This document shows, one piece after another, positions 53,230 to 63,860 of a stretch of 64,000 nt of DNA; position 1 is the stretch's first letter, and each line of letters begins with the position of its first letter. The translations under genes and the position numbers were made by a program. The DNA comes from Dryocosmus kuriphilus (lineage: Eukaryota; Arthropoda; Insecta; Hymenoptera; Cynipidae): assembly GCA_038277395.1 (NCBI GenBank), contig CM076194.1, positions 129,792,230-129,856,229 of the forward strand, written 5' to 3'. The notes beneath the pieces are model-generated. The model had not been told where the DNA came from. It worked only from the letters and a program-made list of their open reading frames with translations, and did not search any database.

Positions 53230-53700
53230 TAATTCTGATATTTAATTTAGCGCATAGCCTTCTCAAAATCGTTTTTATATTTACTGAGGAGGGGTGAAGG
53301 AGGAGGATGAGGAGGAGGCTGTAATTAAATAAAATACTCAAAATTTTGCGCTCAACGATTACAAGCCTTAGACCATCAGTTAGAAACTCTAAAACTTATA
53401 ATAACCAAAATGAGTGTCGTTGAAAGAACTTAGGAAGTGCATATACATTTCAAAAATTACATTTCCTAAAAAAGTAGGTACTTATTACACATAAAAATCA
53501 CCTCTTTAACGTACTAAAGGAACTATACGATATTAAGTAATAGAAAAAATATTGCATACTTACTGCTATGCAGGCTATATTTTGTAAGTTTTCATTTATT
53601 GTAAATAATTCTTACATTCTTACCTCTTACATTTTATAATAATCAAAATGAGTTCGGGTAAAAGAAATGAAGATGTAGACATAAATTTTAAAAAGTTAAA
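53230..53700 (+). repeat. Polinton-region repeat, partial copies 3 and 4
   Basis: 53250-53480 repeats the last part of the unit, with its own ATG at 53410 (MSVVERT, then a stop). 53620-53690 repeats only the start module, with ATG at 53648 (MSSGKRNEDVDINFKKLK, then a stop). Upstream of each is (c)ttataata(a)tcaaaATGAGT. Confidence 0.7.
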
Positions 53701-54340
53701 AGTTTAAAAAGTTTTTACTCAGTTGACATTGAAAAAATAATACCTTTTTGTCGGACCTTTTTTATATTTTTTATGAAATTTGTTTATAACAATTATGAAA
53801 ATTATTGTTCACTTATCTCTTGTATTCAAACTGCCTCGAGTTAGCTAATTATAAGTACAAACTGAAAAAAACGGTGTTTTTCTTCAAAACACACCCAAAG
53901 TGCACATTTGTTAATGAAATTTGTTTATATTATTGTTAATTATTATTCACAGGCGAACTTTTTTATTCATAGTAATGTTATGCGGTGAATTACTTACAAG
54001 ATGAGGAAAAATAATGTGAAAATAATGAAAATTGCGAAAATCAACTATTAACAAATTATTTGTTTATTAAAAATTTTTTTTTTTTATGTTCGCTATTGGA
54101 TAATCTTGTAGTAATGTTTCTCTATCAAATTGAGTTGACTGCGAAAATTGTCACTCTATTTCCAAGAAGCCAGAGGACTAAACTCAAAAAATTGTCATTT
54201 TTTTCCCACATGTTTGTTTATTTATAAAAAACTGGAGACTTTTTTTAAAAATCAGTCTCGAGCATTCTCTCCAGAATTTTATTAGATTTTTTTGTAAAGA
54301 AAGAATATCAAAATCCATCCACAGATTCAACCGGAATCGT
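53701..54340. other. AT-rich, no gene
   Basis: No supported open frame or array. A minus-strand frame at 54184-54381 is Lys/Phe-rich and unrecognised. Confidence 0.4.
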
Positions 54341-54359
54341 ATTTTGCACCAAAAAATGT

Positions 54360-54545
54360 ACTTTTTCCTCACTGTGCGCACCCACGACGGGTTCCTATCG
54401 GCTGTCCGCGACTGTTTATTCTTGTATTCGCAGGTAACCTCAGAAGCTGTTCAACCTCAGGGGTCGTTCCTGTATCCGCAACCTGAGGACGCGCTGCGTA
54501 GTGGTGACAGGAACCCACCGAGCAGGCAGGTGTCATTATACCCGA
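54360..54545 (-). repeat. Segment related to the LINE D 5' UTR
   Basis: On the minus strand it contains CCTCAGGTTGCGGATACAGG, close to CCCAGGTTGCGGATAAAGG at 36477-36495 in the 5' UTR of LINE D, and is GC-rich in an AT-rich setting. It may be a fragment of a related LINE 5' end. The match is short and the rest does not align well by eye. Confidence 0.35.
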
Positions 54546-54739
54546 AAATGGTTGCAGCAAAATTTTTTAGCAAAACCACATATATCTATGATGGTGTATC
54601 ACTATGATACTTTTGGATCAGGAAAAGAGAAACAATTTTAAGAGGATCATTCCGAAATTATAGATAAAGGGGGTGTAGTAAAATAAAATATTTATTTACT
54701 TTATGAGGGTACCTTAGAATTGCATTATTCTGCCATTTT

Positions 54740-55814
54740 AAATTTAATAGCGGCCGGTGCTGATAGACGTTTTTGTGCACCATGCAATAAGTCCTATAGA
54801 AATGTACAGAATCATCTTTGTACAGTCAAACGTAAAGCCGGTCATAGTTTACCGCACTGTGAGCAGCAAAATGTTTGAAAATGAAAAAAGGGATATTAAG
54901 TGTGAATCTTGTCTTAGGTCATTTTATGGGGAAAAGTGCATGAGTAACCATTTACAGGCTGATTCTTATATCAAGGGGAAAAGTATATGCTCCGTGTTTA
55001 AAATCTGTAGTCGTTGCTCAAAGTTGATCAACCATTTAAAAGTAAAAGACCACAAATGTGGACACTACAATGTTTTTAACCAAGACAAATTTCTTATCAA
55101 TGGTGTGGAATTGAGACTTCGCCTAGTATGCTCAAAGGATTTATTCTGCCTCATGGATGCCACCAATAGCTGCCGTATAAATATTGAGGAGGCTTCACTA
55201 GTTGTACGTCGAGCAAAAATTAGTCCCGCAATTTTACTTTCTCACTCATGCAAAAGCTCTATTTCATGGCACTGCAAAATATCCTATTACGCGCGTTGAG
55301 ATAAAAGCTTTGACTCTACACTCGGGTGTTCACGCTGAAGTACTTGATAATGCTATTCTCGGACAATTACAAAAGATAACGTTGCATTCAATGGGGGTGG
55401 AAGCAGATATCCTTTCAATTTTCAAAATTATAAAATTAATCATCTTTCACTTTATATTGATTGTACCCAAATACCATCCAAACCACTACAACCATCCTTT
55501 GGCAATAAGCAACTGTATGTCGAGGCTTAACAAAAATTATTTAGTTGAAGTGGTATTCATTTTCTAAACGAAGGCAATAATATTGACGAGAAAGTTATAC
55601 GACAGGAAATTGTCTATTTGCCTTTGATCTTACACCTGATCTGTCTGCAAAATGCTACTCTCACTGGAATCTCGTAAAACACGGTAGTCTCAGAATTGAG
55701 GTACGATTTGAGGATGCATTAACTAGTACTGTTAATTATCTCGTATATGCCGAATATGATAATGTTTTGGAAATAGACTCATCCAGACAAGTTATTGTGG
55801 ATTTTAGTGCTTAA
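54740..55814 (+). pseudogene. Fused remnant of Polinton DNA polymerase B and major capsid protein
   Basis: A first frame reads RFCAPCNKSYRNVQNHLC (about 54769), then, in the frame 54757-55299, KCESCLRSFYGEKCMSNHLQ, KSICSVFKICSRCSKLINHL and KVKDHKCGHYN. These Cys/His pairs are the zinc-like region of Polinton-type polymerase B. Without a frame break it continues as VFNQDKFLINGVELRLRLVC, which belongs to the Polinton capsid protein (F54H12.2-like family), followed by RINIEEASLVVRRAKISPAI. Frames then shift through LTHAKALFHGTAKYPITRVE, LSLYIDCTQIPSKPLQPSFG and end in FAFDLTPDLSAKCYSHWNLV and VVYAEYDN-like sequence at TAA 55812-55814. An internal deletion most simply explains the fusion. Confidence 0.75.
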
Positions 55815-55942
55815 GTGGGGGACTAAACCAATTATATGGACGATTAGTTTATTTTTAAGACAGTAGACTTCACACTCTCTTCGTGAAAAGGTGATTTTTT
55901 TCCAATATTCTAAAAGACATACATATATTTTGTTTTTAAATT

Positions 55943-56488
55943 ATGGTTCACTACTTGATTGATGTACAAGGATTCCGGGATGACTCTGATCGGTTCATTC
56001 CTAAAGAGGTAGTTGTGATTTCTCTGGATCTTTATTGTATTTCTCACGGGATTATTTCTCTGCCTTTTTCATTCAATAATCTCACAAGTTAAGCTCAACA
56101 ACAAAATATTTGGATTAGTTGTCATCATCACGGCATTGAGTGGTTTGAATGAGATGTTCCAATGAATTTTCTTCACACCAATCTTCGTGACATTCCGCGA
56201 ACTGGCAAGGTCATATACACGCGGGGCCATGAGAAAGCCGATTTACTACAGAAAATAACAAGCAGTCAAGTGATTAATTTTGAGAATCTAAAATGTCCAG
56301 CGTTTAAGAAATTACCATTCATAGACGAGTTTTGCTTCCATCATGTAATAAAAAAGGAAACAAGATTTATGTGTGCTCTTAAGAATGCAGTCAGGCTAAA
56401 AAACTTGATCGAGAAGCAGCAAGAAAATAATATACTCACATCAAACTACAATATAATACGGGGCGAGACCAGCTGCTATTGTCGTTAA
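55943..56488 (+). pseudogene. Polinton-associated uncharacterised ORF (two stops)
   Basis: One frame from ATG 55943 to the stop at 56486-56488 is broken by TAA and TGA near 56090 and 56150. It reads LIDVQGFRDDSDRFIPKEVV, FSFNNLTS, QNIWISCHHHGIEWFE, FLHTNLRDIPRTGKVIYTRG, NFENLKCPAFKKLPFIDEFC and CALKNAVRLKNLI. I recognise this as a protein that often accompanies Polinton genes in arthropods, with conserved IPKE, HG-x-W, GCP-like and H-x-x-(x) C patterns. Its function is not known to me; the ordered acids and histidines would fit a nuclease, but that is only a guess. Confidence 0.6.
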
Positions 56489-56938
56489 TTTTGATGAACA
56501 ATTTAAACCTGAAAGTCATTGGATCGCCCTATACATTGGATATAACAGAAGAGGAATCTATTTTGACAGCTATGGTTTACCGCTTCTTGTACCTAAACAT
56601 CTGCTTCGTTTACGGGAAAATTGTACCCTCTAGAGATGGAACACACAGAGACTGCAAAGTGCGGCTTCGAATGTTTGCGTCCAATATTGTATTATGTTTC
56701 TTCATTGCATGTGTGGTGGTTATTCTCTGTCTGATTTTACTACTTTCTTTACGAATAATTTAGAAAAAAATGATAGTCTAGTTCGACATCACAAAAAATT
56801 TTTAAAGAAATATAAGGTTAAACATAAAATTTCTCGAATATCGAAACATTGCATACGAGGCGGTAAATATTGTAAACGTACAGATCTCACGTGTATGCAA
56901 ACTTCAGTGTTTGAATTAACCACTCTTTCTTTATTCTA
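56489..56938 (+). pseudogene. Polinton cysteine protease (adenain-like), frameshifted
   Basis: Frame pieces give NFDEQFKPESHWIALYIGYN (catalytic His in HW), RRGIYFDSYGLPLLVPKHLL (acid in FDSYG), then after a stop NVCVQYCIMFLHCMCGGYSL. The Cys box is normally CGQYC; the Gly is Val here, while the second (catalytic-position) Cys remains. The end 56694-56939 reads SDFTTFFTNNLEKND and a basic tail. In adenoviruses and Polintons this fold processes capsid precursors. It overlaps the upstream ORF by a few bases and is in a different frame. Confidence 0.75.
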
Positions 56939-58418
56939 AAAAATATGTAGACTATTTTCCCCAACAAAATATTAATGAGTAAATTTAAGTGAAGTAAACT
57001 ACTCCTTTTTCAATTTACAGACCCTCACACACCTAGACAAAGAAAAAACAATTGCAGTTACAAAATACATTTAGAAAAATGTCTGATCTGTTAACAAGTT
57101 TTCCAATTTTTAATTCACAACAGTAATATATTAAAAACTATGTATATTTGTTTCAAATTTACGTTATTTTATCAATATTAATTTAGAATTAAATTTTTGA
57201 AGAAAAAAAAGAATAGTTTCGCTTTCTTAAGGGCGTGCCAGATGTCAGTCTCCCTAATGATTCCCTACACAGATGGGCCAGGCGGCAGCGATGAGGTAGG
57301 ACTGAACAAGAAGGTGCGGGTAGGTGCCAAAGTGCGGTAAGAGGGGAAGATTGAAAGTGGAGGAGTAGAGAGACGTTAGCGGTCCAATACTACTTACAGA
57401 GAGTCATCTGTAAGATGTGTTTCTTATTTTATTGAAAAAACTATGCCATCATAGGATTTATTAAAAAATGAATAAAATTTTTCATTAATTCTATAAGATG
57501 CCACTTCAAAAAGAAGTGAAAAAACAAAATGAATGGACTAGTGGTCAATCTTCAGAACTTTCTAAGTCAAAAGCAACGAATTCGGCTTCTGAGCTTACTA
57601 GCAATAACCACGTCACAACAATGAAACAAAAACAAGCAAGAGTGGATGATAGTCTTTTAAAGCAGATATCATATCAGAGTTGTTGTTTGTTGTTTTAAGT
57701 TGGAGGGGTGGTTTCTAAGAAAACCCCCTGGCGCTCAGGCCATAGCCCATTGTGCCACACCCGTGTTTGTCTCAAGGCAGTGCACCGATACCTGGCAACT
57801 TTTTTACAGAGATTTTGATCTCTGTTCTTTTCATTGTCTTCAACGTTCTGGTTATATTATCTCTCGGGTGACAGGCATACCTTATGGCACCAAATCGGAC
57901 TCGGGCCTCTTTGTATATTAAGTGAGCCTCCTGATACATGCCATTTGGCAGCCTCCTTAACCAGACTATAAGCTGCTAGCAAAGCTAGTGTGGTAGGGTT
58001 TGTAGGAGCATTCTTTATGAGATCTTCCAGCTAAATGTTGTCCATGTTCGGTGCACTGAAGTGGCGTGTCATGTAAGTGTATGTGTGCGTTTATTTTCTC
58101 GAAATCAAGCAGCGACAATCGAGCGATAGTACCCTCGAAAGGAGCCTGTGTCTCGCACGGAATTCGCTAACTCTTTTCCGAGTCTCTCAAAATCGGCTGG
58201 TGACCCTCAAGCAATTTTCCTCTAGACATGGAGCCTCTTCCCTGGGAAGTCACTCCGGTTAAATTACAAAGAAAAATTTCCATTGGTACCGGCACAGGGA
58301 TCGAACCCATTCTCTATTCCCTTCTAACTCTCAGTTTCATTGTCTGGTGTTACATCTCCTCTCTCTATTTATTAATTCCTGTCGGCACACTTGTGCTGTT
58401 TTGCCACCCTTACCACTC
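56939..58418. other. Gap with SINE-like boxes and no gene
   Basis: 57498-57698 has an open frame rich in Ser/Lys/Gln (MPLQKEVKKQNEWTSGQ) that I do not recognise. On the minus strand TGGCACAATGGG (57746-57757) fits a Pol III A box, and GGTTCGATCCC (58297-58307) fits a B box, but they are far apart and in the wrong order to belong to one unit. They may be decayed heads of two SINEs. 57230-57400 and 61470-61510 share the word agatgtcagtctcc. Confidence 0.35.
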
Positions 58419-59420
58419 TTAAGTTTCTTTTCGAAATTCCAGACCCTTTTTCTCTGCCTTATCACCAATTTCTCTCTCCCTGTTTCTTCTCTCAACATCT
58501 AGCCTGGACAGTTCCAGATTACGCTCATAACCCATCTCAGATATCATTCTTGCATGTTTTCTGCCTTCTTGTACTCCTTCCAACCCCATATTTCCACTCC
58601 ATAGCACATCACTGACCATACCAGTGAGTCAAACAGCCATCCCATCTTACAGTCCTCTTTGAATCTTATTTTTCCAATCCCCCACACTTGACCCATCAGC
58701 TTACTCGCACTTTCCATCCTTTTTTTCACCTGAAGATCATTTTAACCACCCGCTTCGATCCAAAATCCTAAATTTTCTCTTTCTGAAACATACTATTTTT
58801 GTCTTCGTCAAATCAATTGTCGTGTCTTTGACTCTCCCATACTCTTCGAATCCTTTCATGAGGAAGCTCACTTCATTCTCATTCTCTACTAGAAGCACCA
58901 TATCGTCCGCGTACGCTAGTGAGTATATTCTATTATTTCCTAGAACTGTACCTCCTTTACCATTCTTTTCCATTTTCTCTTCTAGGTCTGTTAACATTAT
59001 ACTAAATAACAATGGACTTAGCGGGCACCCTTGTCTGAGACCCCTCCTTGTCCAAAACTCCTCCGCTTTCTGTTCCCCGATCCTCACCCTTGTCATTGTC
59101 TGCGTAAAGACCTCTTTTATCCTTTCATTCAACACTTCGTCGACCTCCCTTTCTTTCATTGCCTTCCACAAAACTTTCCTATTCACCGAGTCCAAAGTTG
59201 CCTTAAAATCTACGAAGAGTGCAACTAGCTTTCCCTTTTTCTGTCCCAGGTTCCTGTTGACTAGATAATTCAGAACGAAAATGTTATCCACTGTTCCCAT
59301 CCCCTTCCTGAATCCTGTTTGATTGTGTGGAATACTTTCTTTCTCTTCTACCTGTTTTTCTAATCTCTTTCTAAGCCCCTCCGCGTAAATATTATACGTT
59401 ACTGGCATGAGAGTAATTCC
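58419..59420 (-). pseudogene. LINE E reverse transcriptase, C-terminal half
   Basis: The 223-codon frame (59408-58737) starts at ITLMPVTYNIYAEGLRKRLE, after a stop replacing the Tyr of DYRGI. It has NQTGFRKGMGTVDNIFVL, LVALFVDFKATLDSVNRKV (motif A; the usual FKAAFD is altered), FWTRRGLRQGCPLSPLLFSI (motif B), RIYSLAYADDMVLLVENENE (motif C, YADD intact) and TTIDLTKTKIVCFRK. A stop at 58737-58739 is followed, in shifted frames, by SSVGDWKNKI-like and WSGNMGLEGVQEG sequence ending near 58419. Confidence 0.85.
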
Positions 59421-59449
59421 TCTCTAATCTTCTGTTACATACGTACACT

Positions 59450-61615
59450 TTTAAAATAAAATAAATAAAGGAGGATATAGGTAAACATGAGTAGAACTAG
59501 TTTCCAGGTATCTAATTTGGAATTAATTTTCCGCAGGTGCATAAGAATATGGATGTATCTGAGTAGCGATGAAATGTCTTATGGAGAATAGAGCTAAGTG
59601 AGTATGTGCAGATATATGTATATTCTTATGCACTAAGTAATCCGACAGTAATCCCCGACTCACGGATTTTTTATATCTTTGAGTTAGCTATGTAACGTAT
59701 GACGCTTGGTGAGTTTCAAACATCTTGCAAAATTGAAACATCACGTGTAATTTTTAGTTAGTAAGAAATACGAATAAATCATATAAGTTCGAATCCAAGT
59801 TGTCCGACAGCGTAAAACTAAAAAAAACATGTTCCGCAAATAATTTATAATTTGATGGTAAACTCACAACTCGTCATAAATTTCAAATCTGATCTGTTGA
59901 AATTATTCCTATTCAATCAGCGCTATATTCTGACCTCAAACATTGCGATTTCAGCTATATAAATAATACCTTTGTTTCAACGATTTAAAAATCTGATTCA
60001 TTAATAATAATATTCAGAATACATTATAATGCAAGTTCCAATTTTAAATGTTTCGCTAATATTGCTGGCTCATATCCAACGATATTAGTGGTCAAATCAA
60101 GGATAATTATAGTTAGTTTAGCTATAAATTATTTTGCGTGTAGATTCGAAGTGATATTACGATGAAAGGATGCAGAAGACAGAGAGAAGAAAACGGGGAA
60201 AAAGTTACGTTTACACACACCACTTGCAACCAAAGCATTCGTTCTGCTATATGTGTAGGTCATTGTCACACACAGGTATGCGCTTGCCGGCGCGTGGTTT
60301 ACGCTTAATGTCCTTCCTCGTTCCTTCACATCAAATTTCACCACTTTCCACTTTAGCTGACTGCTGGAAAACCTTGCCATGCGTTCTGAAGGAATATCAA
60401 TATGCATAAAATGCTGATTGAAAATAACTAAAAATGCATTTCCTAATTATCAGTTCAAGACAAGGAAATATAAAAGCAATACTAAAAATCAATTTGGTTA
60501 ATTCAGCGAAATCTATTACAAGAATTCTATTGCAAAAACCCTATTGCAAATATTCCTGTCACATATAAATGTGACTTCAAATTGCCAAATTGCTGACAAC
60601 AGCTATAAATATCGTTCGATCAATTTGGGCGAATATTGCAGCAATCATTGATCAGAAAATTCCATCCTTCCGTACATTCCACTTCCAAATCACCAAAAAT
60701 CCCCAGTGCAAAAGTTTACCACTAGCCGACGAGCTAAAACAAAATCGCAGTCTGAGGAAGAACGTACTAACGAGTGGTTCTTCTCTCGATATCTTTTTCA
60801 AAATAAAAACAATTTAAAGTTATAATCGCCCGTCTGTGGTTCGGAATGGGTTGTCGGTAGTCTTCGATCCAAAAGTAAAAAGGAGAGGTATAGTCCATCG
60901 ATACCATGCGGACGTAAAACTCCTAATTTGACAAAGAACTCGCCCGACGAGTTGTTAGTTTTTGAAACTTTAAAGACCTAAATTTAAAGTTTGGTGAACG
61001 GAGCGCGAGGTACCGTGGAAAAATATCACGGAGAAAGATTCTTCTCTCGAATCTCAAAACGAGAGAAAAAATTTCTAAGTAAAAATTCAAATTTAGAATT
61101 ACTGAGGAAAAGGATAGAGGAGAGGAAATTTTTTAAAAGCACTATCGCTCTTCACGCTAAAAGCAGTCTATTCCTTTTTCACGGTAATTATAAAAGAAAC
61201 AAAAGAAATTAAAAGTTACTTGTGTGTGTAGCTGTAACTCGCATGTGCTGCAGCAGAATATCAGCAATAGCCCATTTTCAAAGAGAGTACAGAAAGAAAG
61301 ACTCTCTTTCTTTCTACAGTCGATCTTCAATGGAAATGGTAGTGTAAGAACAAATGGAAGGGCTAATGTAAAGTATCGTTTCTTGTTATATTTAAATGAA
61401 TTGGTCGTTATTTCGACACATATAAACATATAAGATACGTTTGGTCTCTTCTCAAAATCACATCATCCCCTCAGAATTAAGCATGGCATAGATGTCAGTC
61501 TCCGTCTGAGAGTAGAAATTTCTTACTCACTAATAAAAACGAATTTAGCTTAAAGTTAAATTCGGCAGTTTGTGGAAGCCTGCCCGTATTTAATGTAAAT
61601 TTAACATAATTAACG
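59450..61615. other. ~2.2-kb insertion in LINE E, unidentified
   Basis: The RT reading breaks at about 61615 (after KKGRGRKVEVL) and resumes at 59420 (DxRGITLMP). Junction sequences gtaacatacgtac-like on one side and gttacgtacc-like on the other are similar palindromic words. Inside is AT-rich DNA with three short unrecognised frames (60170-60409, 60590-60817, 60991-61212) and no inverted repeat I could see. The word agatgtcagtctcc at 61492 recurs at 57241. Confidence 0.5.
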
Positions 61616-61619
61616 GTAC

Positions 61620-62064
61620 GTAACACTTCCACCTTTCTACCCCTACCCTTCTTTAATAACGGAACTACCATACCTGTTCTCCACTCCTTGGGCCAGCCTT
61701 CTCATCTCCATATTCTACTACATATTTCCCAGATCTCTTCTCTAATCCTTTTTCCGCCAAATTCCAACCCTTCATTCTCCATTTCATCCTCTCCTGTCGC
61801 CTTGCTTATTTTTAACTTCTCAATTGCTTGTTTGACCTCCTCTCTGGTCACCTTATTCCCCACTTCCATTCCTCCCTCATTGCTCTTTCTGCCTTCCCCC
61901 ACCACATTGCTATTGACGCGCTCTAGCATTTTCTTGAAGTATACCGTCCATTTATCCATATTCATCTCTTCATTGATTCCTCTCCATCTACGTCTCTCTC
62001 TATTGATCACCTCCCATTCTCTTCCTTCTTTTATTGCTTTCTCTACCTCCTCCATGTACCTCAC
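61620..62064 (-). pseudogene. LINE E RT linker and fingers
   Basis: The frame 62064-61702 reads NMDKWTVYFKKMLERV, VTREEVKQAIEKLKISKATG and EDEMENEGLEFGGKRIREEI. This is the helix before RT and a degraded motif 1 (KATGEDEM where KAPGxDGI is usual). After a stop it continues as GWPKEWRTGMVVPLLKKGRG (motif 2 region) to the insertion at 61615. Confidence 0.8.
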
Positions 62065-62374
62065 CTTCTCCTTCTATCTTCTCACATCTAGTAATTTCTC
62101 GTGTTCCCTTTTCCTTTTATTATATTCCTTTCTGTCTATCCCTCTTCTTCTCTAATACTCTAACGACAACTTCATACGTTCTTTACTCTCTATACATTCC
62201 ACGTCCCAGCATCCTCTTTGCTCCTTTCCTTCCTCCTCACTTGGTCTAATTTCTTCCACTATCTTCTCTACTCTTTCCTATACCTTACACAACATCACAT
62301 TCACGCCTTCCCCCTCTTCAATCATAGTATTCTCTTCTTCCATTCTTTCCGTATATTCTCTTATTTTATCAACT

Positions 62375-63590
62375 TCACACTTGCACATCTTTGCATTTTT
62401 TCTTGTCACTCACTCCTTCTTCCTTCCCTCTCTTCTCCCATTCCCACATTTCAACCTTGGAATTACCGGGAAGTGTTCTGACCCTATTTCGTTCCCTACT
62501 TCCATTCTTTCCAACAGCCTCCTTAGCCTTTCCTCTGAGAAAAAGTAGTCTATTACTGTTTTCCCTTATCCCGCAAATGTAATCCCCTTCCTCATCCCCT
62601 TCCGAGTTCCCGTTACAAATGAACCATCCTGTTTCTTCCAGAATTTCCAGCAGAGTCCTACCCTCCTGGTCCACCTGTTTACGTTTCGAATTTCTCCAGA
62701 AGGTCTCACTCTCTTCATTCCATATTTCCCCTACCCGTTTCCACTGTCCAACCATTCAGATCGCCTCCAATCAAAACCAATTCACCATCCATTTTCGCCA
62801 CCCATTTCCTAATCACACACCAACCTTCTTCTTCTCCCCTTCACCTGTAGATGCAAACTATCCTCACTTTCTTCTTCCTACCTTTACCATTCACGTAATT
62901 ACTCCATCTACTTCCTAAACTCTCATTTCCATGCTCCCTTCACCTACCAATTCATTCCTTACTCCTGACACCATGTCCCCTTTCTTTCTACCCTTTACCT
63001 TTTCTTTCTTTGCCTCTTGCATCTTCCATATATATCCCTTGGGTAACTTCCCCTTCACCCTCCTCCAATCCTTCTCATCTACCTAGATTTCACTCAACAT
63101 CATTACATCCCATTTATTCACCTCTTCCCAAAATTCTTCATCTTTATTAATTAGCCCTGATACGTTCCAAAACGCTACTCACATTACTTTTCTCCTTTCT
63201 TTCTCCCTTCTTTCTTTTTTGCGTTCCCTCCCTATTTTTGTAGAAACCCCGCCACTTCGCTTTCTCCTCCTTCTTTTCTTTCACCCTCCATTGTTTCCAT
63301 TATCTCCTCCCTTCTACCACTGTCTTTTTTTCTTCCCCTCGTCGCCATGTAGCCTCCCTATACACTTCGCACATCTTTTCTTTCTCTTCATCCCATATCC
63401 ACACATTACTGTTTACCCACATCCTGTCTTTTCCTATCCATACCGTGTTCCCTTTCATTCTTTACCTCCATGCTCTCTGATTCATCATCCACCTTCTTCT
63501 TCTTTCATTACACGTCATATCCTCCTCTATCCTTTCTTCCCTCCCCTTTAAAGCTTTCTTTTTTCTCATAATATTATCTTTTTCTTCCTC
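62375..63590 (-). pseudogene. LINE E APE endonuclease region (broken)
   Basis: Frame 62755-62375 has LLEILEETGWFICNGNSEGD, then GDYICGIRENSNRLLFLRGK, the region between the GDFNA and SDH boxes of APE-type endonucleases. The GDFNA box itself is scrambled near 62760. Further 5' (62800-63590) only short, mixed frames remain, with low-complexity plus-strand pyrimidine runs. Long plus-strand frames here (62619-62918; 63219-63551) are shadows of the purine-rich coding strand. Confidence 0.6.
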
Positions 63591-63597
63591 ACTTCTC

Positions 63598-63860
63598 ACT
63601 TTCACTATATATATATATATATACTCGATTTACCTTCATTCTTCCTTCCCACTCCATTTACCTCTTCCACGTGCACCTTTGTCCCAATTTCTCCTAACAA
63701 CCTTTCCACTTCTTCTCTTCCTGATTCACTATCCACTTTCATTCCTGTAATCACTATATTTCTACTACGTTTCGTCTTCTCTTCTATTTCCATTTTCCTT
63801 TCTAATGCTCTCAATCTTGATTTCATTCTCACACTTTCTAGGATAAAATTCTCATTCAAC
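63598..63860 (-). pseudogene. LINE E ORF1 fragment
   Basis: The 84-codon frame reads RMKSRLRALERKMEIEEKTK, RSRNIVITGMKVDSESGREE and VERLLGEIGTKVHVEEVNGV. A coiled coil leads into an RRM-like (NIVITG) segment, as in ORF1 of L1-like and Jockey-like LINEs. It runs out in a (TA)n microsatellite at 63607-63624 that has replaced the rest of ORF1. The sequence beyond 63860 continues the coiled coil in other frames. Confidence 0.7.
63607..63625. repeat. (TA)n microsatellite
   Basis: Nine or ten TA repeats interrupting the LINE E ORF1 remnant. Confidence 0.9.

Larger units (their letters stand above)
49297..56940. mobile_element. Scattered Polinton/Maverick remnant
   Basis: Four Polinton gene types occur in 7.6 kb: a retroviral-type integrase on the minus strand (49297-50000), and on the plus strand a DNA polymerase B/major capsid fusion remnant (54740-55814), a Polinton-associated ORF (55943-56488) and an adenain-like cysteine protease (56490-56938). 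Intact Polintons are 15-20 kb, so most of the polymerase, the packaging ATPase and the minor capsid gene are missing or unrecognisable. The region 50020-53700 is repeated AT-rich DNA. Terminal inverted repeats were not identified. Confidence 0.75.

Noticed and set aside
61688..63551. Long plus-strand frames rich in Ser, Pro, Phe and Leu
   Set aside because: They are the pyrimidine-rich complement of the LINE E coding strand on the minus strand.
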